Positions 1 to 5,175 of a DNA stretch of 5,411 bases are shown in pieces; positions within the stretch are counted from its first letter, which is position 1; each line of letters starts with the position of its first letter. The stretch covers positions 1 through 5,411 of the forward strand of contig CAZYWA010000541.1 in NCBI GenBank assembly GCA_964650975.1. The letters are read 5' to 3'. The DNA comes from CAZYWA01 sp964650975 [NCBI: uncultured bacterium] (GTDB lineage: Bacteria; JADJOY01). The notes under the pieces were generated by a model. The model was not told the DNA's origin and did not search any database. It saw nothing but the letters and a program-made list of their open reading frames with translations. The translations under genes were made by a program, and so were the position numbers.

Positions 1-2
1 TC

Positions 3-77
3 GAGCGCTCGGGGAAGATCGTGGCCCTTCCCCAACTCGGCGGACTGCATCATCGGTACACCAGGCTCGCCGCATGA
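3..77 (+). pseudogene. C-terminal tail of an IS transposase (integrase-core type), gene enters from outside the window
   Basis: The frame open from the window edge reads 24 residues ending in VALPQLGGLHHRYTRLAA and then TGA (75-77). A 'V-x-x-P-x-x-GGLHH-x-Y-x-R-x-A' ending just before the stop is, from memory, typical of DDE integrase-core transposases of the IS481/IS3-like type common in environmental proteobacteria. The catalytic DDE residues would lie upstream and are not visible, so whether the gene is intact cannot be judged. A candidate terminal repeat lies about 90 bp beyond the stop. The transposase N-terminal fragment at 2984-3157 may come from the same IS family. Confidence is moderate because only a short tail is seen. 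Confidence 0.5.
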
Positions 78-166
78 GCCCGGATGAGTTTTCGGTAGGG
101 ACAGGCACTACCCGGGTACCGAGTTGAGGGCGACGCGGGACTCGGGTCGGAAAGGGCGAGTCTCGT

Positions 167-180
167 ACGCGCGCTATCGC
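167..180. repeat. Candidate IS right terminal inverted repeat
   Basis: The stretch ACGCGCGCTATCGC matches ACGGGCGCTATCC at 3191-3203 at 11 of 13 positions. It lies 90 bp past the stop of the transposase C-terminal fragment, while the other copy lies 34 bp upstream of the transposase N-terminal fragment on the opposite strand. That is the geometry expected for the right and left ends of one IS family. The match is short and could be chance in GC-rich DNA. Confidence 0.3.
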
Positions 181-338
181 CACGTTCCTTTGGGCAATGA
201 TGCGAACTTCGTTGGGCCTCGCGACGCGGCGCTCCCGGTGCCCTGGAACCGTGGCCGCGGGACCTAGCCGCCTCGTCAGGTGGTCGTCATGTACGCCGTG
301 TGTACTGATGCGACGCGAAGCCACCACTCAAGCGTCGG
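181..338. other. Non-coding stretch upstream of the copper-protein gene
   Basis: No frame here reads as a recognisable protein and no RNA gene is visible. It separates the candidate IS end from the copper-protein gene and probably holds ancestral promoter DNA. The pentamer TGTAC occurs twice (289 and 301), 12 bp apart, but I cannot link it to a regulator. Confidence 0.4.
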
Positions 339-344
339 TATAAA
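339..344 (+). promoter_or_regulatory. Possible -10 element of the copper-protein gene
   Basis: TATAAA stands out in GC-rich DNA 25 bp upstream of the start codon. No convincing -35 hexamer is seen 16-18 bp further upstream, so this is only a weak candidate for a sigma-70-type promoter. Confidence 0.22.
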
Positions 345-353
345 GCGATTTCC

Positions 354-357
354 GGAG
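354..357 (+). promoter_or_regulatory. Ribosome binding site of the copper-protein gene
   Basis: GGAG lies 12 nt before the TTG at 370. The spacing is rather long. It still supports TTG over the in-frame GTG at 385, because translation from 370 gives the Arg-rich start expected before the hydrophobic export segment. Confidence 0.4.
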
Positions 358-369
358 ATCTAATCCAGA

Positions 370-834
370 TTGAGGCGCCGAGCCGTGTATCTCCAGTTCC
401 GACCCGTTTTTCAGGTAATTCTGTCAACTCTCGCCCTGGTCGGACTTCTGTCAGCTGCGAACTGTGGCAGCAGCGGTGGGAGCGGAGGAGAAGCTACCGT
501 CGTCAACGTGGACGAGCACGATTTCGTCATTACGCCCGGTTCGACCTCTGCCCCAGCCGGGAGGGTTACGTTCCACGTGTCGAATTCCAGCTTGGAAGTC
601 CACGAGTTCCTTGTGGTCAAGACTGACCTCGCGCCCGACGCGTTACCCACGGCAAATTTCAAGTACGTCGAGAACGGGCCCGGCACCGAGGTCATCGACG
701 AGCTCAGCGAGATCCCACCTGGAACGAGCAAGGACCTCGTGATCGATCTGCCGGCGGGCAGCTACGTACTCCTCTGCAACATCATGGCGTTTCACTACCA
801 ACTCGGCATGCACGCCGCATTCACAGTGAATTGA
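370..834 (+). CDS. Exported cupredoxin-like copper-binding (sulfocyanin-like) protein, probable lipoprotein
   Basis: This 154-residue protein starts at TTG. Residues 1-11 are Arg-rich and residues 12-30 are hydrophobic; Cys32 follows in LSAANC and then a Gly/Ser linker (33-40), the layout of a lipoprotein. Asn just before the Cys is atypical for a lipobox, so plain signal-peptidase cleavage is also possible. Residues 42-154 form a single cupredoxin domain. Candidate type-1 copper ligands are His78 in VHEF, Cys136 in LLCN, His142 and Met147 in HYQLGMHAAFTV. The family normally has Cys-X4-His; here it is Cys-X5-His, one residue longer. Small periplasmic cupredoxins of this kind shuttle electrons or carry copper; the partner is unknown. 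The gene is monocistronic as seen: only recombinase debris follows, 6 bp after the stop. It could be a non-copper-binding relative if the altered loop breaks the site. Confidence 0.8.
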   Translation: MRRRAVYLQFRPVFQVILSTLALVGLLSAANCGSSGGSGGEATVVNVDEHDFVITPGSTSAPAGRVTFHVSNSSLEVHEFLVVKTDLAPDALPTANFKYVENGPGTEVIDELSEIPPGTSKDLVIDLPAGSYVLLCNIMAFHYQLGMHAAFTVN

Positions 835-840
835 GAGGCG

Positions 841-1185
841 TTGTGTCAGGTTCGCGCGCTCAGGGCGTGGGTCGAGACGGCGGCGATCATCAGCGGGCCG
901 TTGTTCCGGAGCGTCGATCGCCACGGCAATGTGAAGGCCGGACAACCGACGGTCTCACGGTGGCGCGGGTGGTGAAGCGAGGCGGCGGGGCTCGAGCGTG
1001 AGCGATTCGCTGGGCACTCGCTGCGGCTCGGGTCCGTGACGACGGCGGCTCGGCGGCGCTGCTCGGAACGCGCCACCGCGAACCAGACGGGACACCGGTC
1101 GATGGTCGTGCTGCCCGGCTACATCCGGCGAGCCAATGTCTTCGAGGAAAATGCGGCGGTGGCGGTGGTGGGCTCGGACAGCTGA
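841..1185 (+). pseudogene. Tyrosine recombinase/phage-type integrase, catalytic C-terminal part, frameshifted
   Basis: Reading from 841 gives LCQVRALRAWVETA, then ISGPLFRSVDRHGNV, matching the segment of plasmid/phage-type site-specific integrases where 'CPVRALRAWLEAA..' leads to the catalytic half. The frame then hits TGA at 973. The family sequence continues one frame over as VARVVKR (960-980) and returns to the first frame near 988 as GLERERFAGHSLR. The catalytic motifs are the HSLR box (1015-1026), the second His in QTGHRS (His at 1093-1095) and the nucleophile Tyr in GYIRR (1120-1122), nine residues after that His as usual. The stop is at 1183. The N-terminal DNA-binding domain and first catalytic Arg are missing: the homology begins right after the stop of the preceding gene. 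It is therefore 5'-truncated and carries two compensating frame changes, hence inactive. Confidence 0.8.
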
Positions 1186-1278
1186 CGAGCGTCACGCACG
1201 GATGGTCGCATAACCGATCGAGATCGAGTTGAGCCGGCCAGGACCCTGGATCTTGGCGCCGCCCGTGAGTGATACAAC
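1186..1278. other. Intergenic gap between convergent recombinase remnant and repeat-protein gene
   Basis: Nothing recognisable is seen between the integrase remnant stop and the stem-loop that follows the repeat gene on the other strand. Confidence 0.4.
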
Positions 1279-1318
1279 CCCAACCAGAAGACGGCCATAG
1301 CGGCCGCCCCTGGTCGGG
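1279..1318 (-). terminator. Two-tier stem-loop just downstream of the InlB-like repeat gene
   Basis: On the minus strand, beginning 6 nt after the stop codon, CCCGACCAG pairs with CTGGTTGGG (9 bp including one G-U). It encloses a second hairpin, CGGCC-loop-GGCCG (1302-1306 with 1292-1296). The following bases are GTTGTATC rather than a clear U-run, so intrinsic termination is plausible but the structure may only protect the 3' end. Confidence 0.45.
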
Positions 1319-1324
1319 TAGTGG

Positions 1325-2293
1325 TCAAGTGCGCGCCCGGCGTCGTAGGAATCCAGGAAGAGCCATCAACGCAACCAGCAATCCGACCGAATCACTTCCC
1401 GATTCGATCGAGCCGCAACCACCGGTGAACGTGGCGGTGACGCTTCGCGCCGCGCTCATGGTGACCTGGCAGCTTCCGGTACCGGTGCAGGCCCCGCTCC
1501 ATCCGCCGAATGTCGAGCCGGATGCAGGCGCCGCGGTGAGTGTGACGACGGTTCCCGAGGCGTAGCTTGCCGCGCAACTGGCGCCGCAACTCACTCCCGC
1601 GGGATTGCTGGTCACCGTTCCGGTGCCGGTACCCGCCTTTGTGACCGAGAGCGTAAAGGTCTGAGCCTGGAGATCGAAGTTGGCGGTCACGCTCTGGGCT
1701 GCCGTCATCGAGACTTGGCAGGTCCCTGTGCCTGAGCAACCCGCGCCAGACCAACCGGTGAAGACGGATCCCGCGTCGGCTGCGGCGGTGAGTGTCACCC
1801 CAGTACCGAAGCCATAGGCCGCATTGCAGGTGGTCCCGCAGCTGATGCCGGTGGGGTTGCTGGTAACGGACCCTGTACCCGTGCCGGTCTTAGCGACCGA
1901 AAGGGTGAAGTTCTGGACATCGAAGTTGGCGCTCACGCTCTGAGCCGTGCTCATCACGACCTGGCAGGTGCCGGTACCCGAACAGCCGCCACCACTCCAG
2001 CCGGTGAACGTGGCACCGGCCGACGCCGCCGCGTTGAGAGTTACGAGGGTGCCGTAGTTGTAGGCGGCCGAGCACGTTGCACCGCAACTGATGCCGGCCG
2101 GATTGCTTGTGACCGTACCCGTGCCAGTCCCCGTGTTCGAGACCGACAGCGTGTATGCGTTGAGCGCGAACGTAGCGGTGACGGCCGCAGCCGCGCTCAT
2201 CGTGACCGAGCACGTGCCTGTGCCGGCGCAACCGGACCCGCTCCAGCCGGTGAAACTCGATCCGGTGGCTGGTGATGCGCTGAGCGAAACCAC
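1325..2293 (-). CDS. 5'-truncated secreted protein of tandem InlB-type Cys-rich repeats with C-terminal sorting tail
   Basis: From the first possible start (GTG, 2293) 322 residues are read, but this start lies inside a repeat. The same frame upstream still encodes repeat sequence (IPAGISCGPTCGATYNSG) back to about 2363 and has no start codon before a stop near 2478. The true N-terminus and signal peptide are therefore lost. Residues 47-128, 129-212 and 213-292 are three 80-84-residue repeats of the bacterial 'divergent InlB B-repeat' type. Each carries TSNPxGxSCGxxC, then FTGWSGxGCxGTGTC, then SVTANF, so four Cys per repeat could form two disulfides outside the cytoplasm. Residues 293-322 are CGSIESG, a hydrophobic run LLVALMAL and RRRART, resembling the MYXO-CTERM/GlyGly-CTERM class of cell-envelope sorting signals. 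Its specific function (adhesion, surface layer) is not known. No ribosome binding site precedes 2293, so it is probably silent unless fused upstream. Confidence 0.75.
   Translation of the reverse strand: MVSLSASPATGSSFTGWSGSGCAGTGTCSVTMSAAAAVTATFALNAYTLSVSNTGTGTGTVTSNPAGISCGATCSAAYNYGTLVTLNAAASAGATFTGWSGGGCSGTGTCQVVMSTAQSVSANFDVQNFTLSVAKTGTGTGSVTSNPTGISCGTTCNAAYGFGTGVTLTAAADAGSVFTGWSGAGCSGTGTCQVSMTAAQSVTANFDLQAQTFTLSVTKAGTGTGTVTSNPAGVSCGASCAASYASGTVVTLTAAPASGSTFGGWSGACTGTGSCQVTMSAARSVTATFTGGCGSIESGSDSVGLLVALMALPGFLRRRART
1418..2155 (-). repeat. Three tandem ~250-bp coding repeats (plus a partial fourth up to ~2363)
   Basis: Units occupy 1910-2155, 1658-1909 and 1418-1657. A partial unit from about 2156 to 2363 shows the same GWSGxGCxGTGTC and SCGxTC motifs. 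The repeats keep Cys spacing and the GTGTGTVTSNP start, indicating unit duplication. Such arrays are prone to recombination and to assembly collapse. Confidence 0.8.
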
Positions 2294-2363
2294 GGTGCCG
2301 GAGTTGTAGGTGGCACCGCAGGTCGGTCCGCAGCTTATGCCCGCAGGAATGCTGGCCGTACCG

Positions 2364-2475
2364 GATTGGGCAGGCGACCCCGCGCCGCAGAAAAAACTGG
2401 CACCTACGTGCCCGATTTCGAGAGCACGCGCGATTCTGAGAGAGGTCGCACCGGCCGGACCCCGGAGGTGGAACG
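2364..2475. other. Junction between the truncated repeat gene and the phage-like segment
   Basis: Repeat homology fades at about 2363 on the minus strand. On the plus strand, codons from about 2398 read TGTYVPDFESTRDSERGRTG and end with a TGA (2477-2479) overlapping the next gene's ATG as ATGA. This is consistent with the tail of an upstream phage gene in an operon, but I do not recognise it. The breakpoint must lie between about 2363 and 2400. Confidence 0.35.
2464..2469 (+). promoter_or_regulatory. Strong ribosome binding site of the ParB-like gene
   Basis: GGAGGT lies 6 nt before the ATG at 2476. It fixes that start and shows the 5' end of the phage-type gene is preserved. Confidence 0.7.
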
Positions 2476-2852
2476 ATGAGTGCCCTCACCATCGAGCCGC
2501 TGTCCGTCGACCGGCTCATTCCGTACGCGCGGAACCCGCGCACCCACACTGACGCCCAGGTCGCCCAGATCGCGGCCTCCATGCGCGAGTTCGGCTGGAC
2601 CAACGCGGTGCTGGTCGACGAGGCGAACAGCCTCATCGCCGGCCACGGGCGGCTCCTGCGGCCCGCAAGCTGGGCCTGGCCGCGGTGCCGACGATCCGGC
2701 TCACCGGGCTCACGCCGGCCCAGAAGAAGGCGTTGGTGATTGCGGACAATAGGCTCGCCGAGAACAGCGGCTGGGACGAGGAGCCGCTCCGCCTAGAATT
2801 GGAGGAACTGGAGAGTCTCGGCTTCGATCTCGACCTGACCGGCTTCAGCTCG
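2476..2852 (+). pseudogene. ParB-like nuclease-domain protein (N-terminal part of a phage-type DNA methyltransferase), frameshifted and truncated
   Basis: Residues 1-60 read MSALTIEPLSVDRLIPYARN and include NPRTH, a helix with QIAASMREFGW, and the AGHGR motif, the core of the ParB/sulfiredoxin-like domain found at the N-terminus of many phage DNA methyltransferases. At 2658-2659 one base is missing: restoring a G turns 'LLRPASWAWPRC' into the expected LLAARKLGLAAVPTIRLTGL. The frame one base over continues the family through AQKKALVIADNRLAENSGWD and ELESLGFDLDLTGFSS to about 2852. Homology then stops and the opposite strand carries another gene. The methyltransferase domain (DPPY-type motif) is absent. 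The gene is broken twice and should make only a short non-functional product, even though its ribosome binding site is strong. Confidence 0.8.
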
Positions 2853-2854
2853 CT

Positions 2855-2983
2855 CGCGTTCGCCTTGGTGGCGCCGTTCTTCAGCTCGGCTTTGTCGTGG
2901 CGGCGCAGCGTCTCGACGCCCATGCCGTGCAGGCGCGCGATCTCATGCTGGGGCGTGCCCACGGCGGCGAGCATCTCGATCTG
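2855..2983 (-). pseudogene. Fragment of a small phage HTH protein (small-terminase-neighbourhood type)
   Basis: On the minus strand this reads EMLAAVGTPQHEIARLHGMG and then ETLRRHDKAELKNGATKANA. The pattern 'VxxLAxxGxPQxxIAxxxGxxxxTLRxHYxxELxxGxxxANA' is known from small helix-turn-helix proteins encoded next to terminase genes in many proteobacterial phages; naming it a small terminase is an inference. The usual N-terminal 15-20 residues are replaced by transposase sequence, and homology ends right after KANA, where antisense ParB sequence begins. The normally conserved Tyr in 'RHYR' is Asp here. Confidence 0.55.
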
Positions 2984-3157
2984 CTTGCGCAGGATCGCGT
3001 TCTCGTGGGCGAGCTCACCAGGGGAGCGGAGATGATCGATGAACACCCCGAGCACCGGGCGGGTCGCGGGGCGAGTCCAGGCGAGCGCCGCCGAGCGGGC
3101 TCGAGCGAAGCCCGCCTTCAACGCCCGACGTACGTGATCGACGATGGTGGCGAGCAC
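2984..3157 (-). pseudogene. N-terminal fragment of an IS transposase with its own start signals
   Basis: The GTG at 3157 is preceded by AGGAG (3167-3163) at 5 nt. The first 58 residues, MLATIVDHVRRALKAGFARA and then RPATRPVLGVFIDHLRSPGE with LAHENAILRKQ, resemble the start of integrase-core (IS481-like) transposases, where a hydrophobic/basic segment leads to 'ENALLRQQL'. After about residue 58 the frame runs straight into the phage HTH fragment, so the DDE catalytic domain is absent. The open frame continues to a total of 174 residues. The family assignment is from recall and moderately sure. Confidence 0.5.
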
Positions 3158-3181
3158 GCCTTCTCCTCGTCGCCGCCGCGT

Positions 3182-3194
3182 CCGTTGTCAACGG
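3182..3194. repeat. 13-bp perfect palindrome upstream of the transposase fragment
   Basis: CCGTTG-T-CAACGG is a perfect 6-bp inverted repeat around one base. It lies 25 bp upstream of the GTG start at 3157 and adjoins the candidate IS end at 3191-3203. It could be an operator or a transposase binding site. Confidence 0.35.
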
Positions 3195-3203
3195 GCGCTA
3201 TCC
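3191..3203. repeat. Candidate IS left terminal inverted repeat
   Basis: ACGGGCGCTATCC matches the sequence at 167-179 at 11 of 13 bases, in the orientation expected for the opposite ends of an IS. It lies 34 bp upstream of the transposase start. Confidence 0.3.
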
Positions 3204-3347
3204 GGGGAGGGTCGGCTGGCTTATTCGGCCCGGTTCGCGGCGGATGAGCTTGGTAGCCACTACGGGGTTCGAGCTCGGCGACACGTCGCGGTGGACGCTC
3301 CACCCGCCAGTGAACCTCGGGTTCCCCAGCGCCAAAAGACGTGCTCG
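3204..3347. other. Spacer between IS fragment and beta-roll gene
   Basis: No complete gene is visible. A plus-strand frame from 3244 contains TTGFELGDTSRWT, reminiscent of the 'FESGDTSxWS' tails of some secreted proteins, but it is too short to call. A 6-bp hairpin (3290-3304) lies about 45 bp beyond the beta-roll gene stop but lacks a U-run. Confidence 0.3.
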
Positions 3348-4535
3348 TCAATTCGGTTCGGAGAGGGATCCGGCGGCCCATTCATCCGCGGCGGTGGCGG
3401 TTCGCGATTTTCCGCCGCTCACGGCCGAGCTCGCGCCACTGCCGGCGGTGTTCGATTCCCCGCCGCTCACCGAGGTCGCGAATCCCTTGCTCGTGTTCAA
3501 GTAGCCGCCCGAGATCGAGGACTGGTTCCCTTGAGCAACGTTTCCCTGCCCTCCGGACACCGAAGCACTGCTGCCACTCGCGGAGTTGGCGCTTCCACCG
3601 CTGATCGAGGCCGTGCCGCCCGTCACGGTGTTTGCGGATCCCCCGCTGATCGAGGATCCCTGACCGAGCGCTTGGCCGCTGATCCCACCGCTGATCGAAG
3701 CCCAGAGGTTGGCGGCAACTCCATAGGATCCGCCGCTGACGGTCGCGAAACCGCCGTCGGCGCGATTTCCGAAACCGCCACACACGGACTCTGCCTGGTG
3801 AGGTGCCAGAACGGGATCCGGCACGGTGTGGTCCTCCGGGCCCGCCACATTGGCCCAACCGCCGCTGACGCTGCAGTAGATGCAGCTTGCGGCGTTGTAG
3901 ACGCCTCCCGTGGCCGTCGCTCCGGTGCCGGACGCCTCGTTCTCGATCCCGCCCGCGATGGATGCCACGTCTCCGCTCGAAACGTTACTCGACCCGCCGC
4001 TCACGCTCGATTCCACCCCGGACGCCTGATTGCCAGCGCCAGCGCTGACACTCGCATAGGTGGCGCTGGCGACGTTCTGATCGCCACCGCTCACGGACGC
4101 ATAGTCGCCGCTGGCGACGTTGCTCTTGCCGCCGGTCACGACCGCTCGATTGCCACTGGCCGTATTCTGTCCGCCACCGGCGACGGTCGCGAATGGGCCG
4201 CTCACCGTGTTCTGCCGGCCGAGGACCGCACCGCCGTACGAAGGGTAGTGGTGGCGCACACCCACGACGAGGTTGTGGGATCCTCCCCGATCGGCTGTGG
4301 TCGTGTCGGGACGGGGCTCGTTGTACCCGATGATGATGTTTCCGAGACCGTTGGTCACGGACGTGGAGCCTGATCCGTTCCGAACGATCAGATTGCAGCC
4401 ATCCACGATGATCGCGTCGGCCTGCCCATCCGGATCGGTCGGTAAGATCAGCCGGCAGGTGGCTCCGACTCGCAGCGGTTGCAGTACCCCTACCAACAGC
4501 GCGATGACACCTCTGACAGCGGTCGCTCCTCGCAT
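3348..4535 (-). CDS. Secreted 15-residue beta-roll repeat protein (YadA-head/Hep_Hag-like 'SVSGG..N.ASG' repeats)
   Basis: Start ATG at 4535 is chosen because GGAGGAGGAA precedes it at 7 nt; the frame is open 57 codons further upstream, but that stretch overlaps the previous gene. The 395-residue product begins with a signal peptide (Arg2/Arg8, hydrophobic 9-20, likely cleavage near VGA-TC at 25-26). Residues 27-105 are a Cys-containing N-terminal region. From about 106 come roughly 16 units of 15 residues of the form ASVSGGxxNxASGxY, interrupted at 231-251 by a Pro/His-rich insert. These resemble the left-handed beta-roll head repeats of trimeric autotransporter adhesins. There is no coiled-coil stalk or YadA beta-barrel anchor. 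The protein ends DEWAAGSLSEPN, which I recall as the usual 'W-x-AG-x-L' ending of free-standing members, so the 3' end looks complete. It is coupled to the upstream TSP3 gene by a TGATG overlap. The role is unknown; a surface or matrix structural protein is likely. Confidence 0.75.
   Translation of the reverse strand: MRGATAVRGVIALLVGVLQPLRVGATCRLILPTDPDGQADAIIVDGCNLIVRNGSGSTSVTNGLGNIIIGYNEPRPDTTTADRGGSHNLVVGVRHHYPSYGGAVLGRQNTVSGPFATVAGGGQNTASGNRAVVTGGKSNVASGDYASVSGGDQNVASATYASVSAGAGNQASGVESSVSGGSSNVSSGDVASIAGGIENEASGTGATATGGVYNAASCIYCSVSGGWANVAGPEDHTVPDPVLAPHQAESVCGGFGNRADGGFATVSGGSYGVAANLWASISGGISGQALGQGSSISGGSANTVTGGTASISGGSANSASGSSASVSGGQGNVAQGNQSSISGGYLNTSKGFATSVSGGESNTAGSGASSAVSGGKSRTATAADEWAAGSLSEPN
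3393..4220 (-). repeat. Array of ~45-bp degenerate coding repeats
   Basis: Codons for S-[VI]-S-G-G-x-x-N recur every 45 bp on the minus strand (plus-strand signature 'CCGCCGCTGATCGA' or 'CCGCCGCTCAC'). Two blocks of about eight units flank a non-repeat insert at about 3783-3845. The periodicity also keeps the antisense strand free of stops, which creates a long spurious antisense frame. Confidence 0.75.
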
Positions 4536-5122
4536 CAGCCTTCCTCCTCCGCGCGATTCAACCTGATCCGCGCCAAGACATCTTCGTGAGTACGTTCGGC
4601 ACGCATGTGCCGCGATCGACGGACGGTGGCGGCGAAAAGCACTGGGAACAGGACGTAAATGGCGATGCCGGGGAAGCCGGCACCGCCTCGGACCATGGTG
4701 GCACAAATCGTCGGCGGCGGATCGTAGGAGTTGGGGTCAGGGTCGCACGCGTCACCAACGCCATCCCCGTCGCTGTCGAGTTGATTCGCGTTGGCTACAT
4801 TGGGGCAGTTGTCATCGCAATCCTTCGTGCAACCCTCGGGGAGATCCGGCGCGCAGCTACACGGGAACGAATCCTTGAAACCGCTCGCGGACACCGTATT
4901 CCAGACGCCGTCGTTATCTGTGTCCCAGAAACCGGTCTGGTTCACCGCCGCCGGAACCGGGTTCAACGCGAAGAGCATTGGTGAGGTGCCATCGCTCTCG
5001 TCGAAGGTGAATGAGATGCTGCCCGGATCGGTGCTCGCACCGGCAAGGTCGATCCTCCGTTCAGTCGAACCCGCTTCGGTCGAACCCGCATTGACAGGAT
5101 AGACCGCGAGTCGGCCGGGCAC
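4535..5122 (-). CDS. TSP3-repeat calcium-binding protein with C-terminal membrane anchor, 5'-truncated
   Basis: The first available start (GTG, 5122) gives 195 residues, but there is no ribosome binding site or signal peptide. The frame stays open upstream into the region where phage terminase lies on the other strand, so the real N-terminus is probably lost. Residues 67-75 (DTDNDGVWN) and 101-131 (DCDDNCPNVANANQ, DSDGDGVGDACDPDP) are thrombospondin type 3 calcium-binding repeats, rich in Asp and with paired Cys. Residues 148-166 are one hydrophobic membrane segment (GFPGIAIYVLFPVLFAATV) followed by RRSRHMRAER and a short charged tail ending EEEG. This order suggests an exported domain anchored at the C-terminus, possibly by a sorting-type signal. 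It shares the TGATG stop/start with the beta-roll gene, so the two were probably co-expressed and act together at the cell surface. Confidence 0.7.
   Translation of the reverse strand: MPGRLAVYPVNAGSTEAGSTERRIDLAGASTDPGSISFTFDESDGTSPMLFALNPVPAAVNQTGFWDTDNDGVWNTVSASGFKDSFPCSCAPDLPEGCTKDCDDNCPNVANANQLDSDGDGVGDACDPDPNSYDPPPTICATMVRGGAGFPGIAIYVLFPVLFAATVRRSRHMRAERTHEDVLARIRLNRAEEEG
4543..4548 (-). promoter_or_regulatory. Ribosome binding site of the beta-roll gene inside the end of the TSP3 gene
   Basis: AGGAGG is encoded by the terminal Glu codons of the upstream gene, 7 nt before the ATG at 4535. It decides the start and supports translational coupling. Confidence 0.75.
5060..5089 (-). repeat. 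15-bp tandem duplication
   Basis: Two adjacent 15-bp units (5060-5074 and 5075-5089) differ at one base and encode AGSTE twice. This is a likely slippage duplication near the truncated end of the TSP3 gene. Confidence 0.6.
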
Positions 5123-5175
5123 GACTTGGGAGCCGCGACCGGCCGAGAAACGCTCGCGCCCGACCTGCGGCGCGT

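Noticed and set aside
119-145. Inverted repeat CCGAGT/ACTCGG after the transposase tail
   Set aside because: Six-base arms with a 15-nt loop in GC-rich DNA; not convincing as terminator or IS end.
890-1195. Minus-strand open frames opposite the recombinase remnant
   Set aside because: Pro/Arg/Ser-rich low-complexity products; the plus strand carries recognisable recombinase motifs.
1418-2363. Tandem repeats as a CRISPR array
   Set aside because: Units of about 250 bp are coding, with conserved Cys motifs; there are no short identical repeats or unique spacers.
2310-2552. 80-codon open frame on the plus strand
   Set aside because: It is antisense to the truncated repeat gene and then a shifted frame of the ParB-like gene.
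1890-2636. 248-codon open frame on the minus strand
   Set aside because: It is the wrong frame of the InlB-type repeat joined to antisense ParB sequence; no motif and no start signal.
3290-3304. Hairpin GGTGGA-CGC-TCCACC downstream of the beta-roll gene as a terminator
   Set aside because: Only 6 bp, about 45 bp from the stop, with no U-run; short GC hairpins are expected by chance here.
3144-4373. 409-codon open frame on the plus strand
   Set aside because: It is antisense to the beta-roll gene. The 45-bp repeat keeps it stop-free; its His/Arg/Ala-rich composition follows the repeat, no family is recognisable, and the minus strand has signal peptide, ribosome site and protein repeats.
4586-4984. 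132-codon plus-strand frame opposite the TSP3 gene
   Set aside because: No motif; the minus strand encodes clear TSP3 repeats and a membrane anchor.
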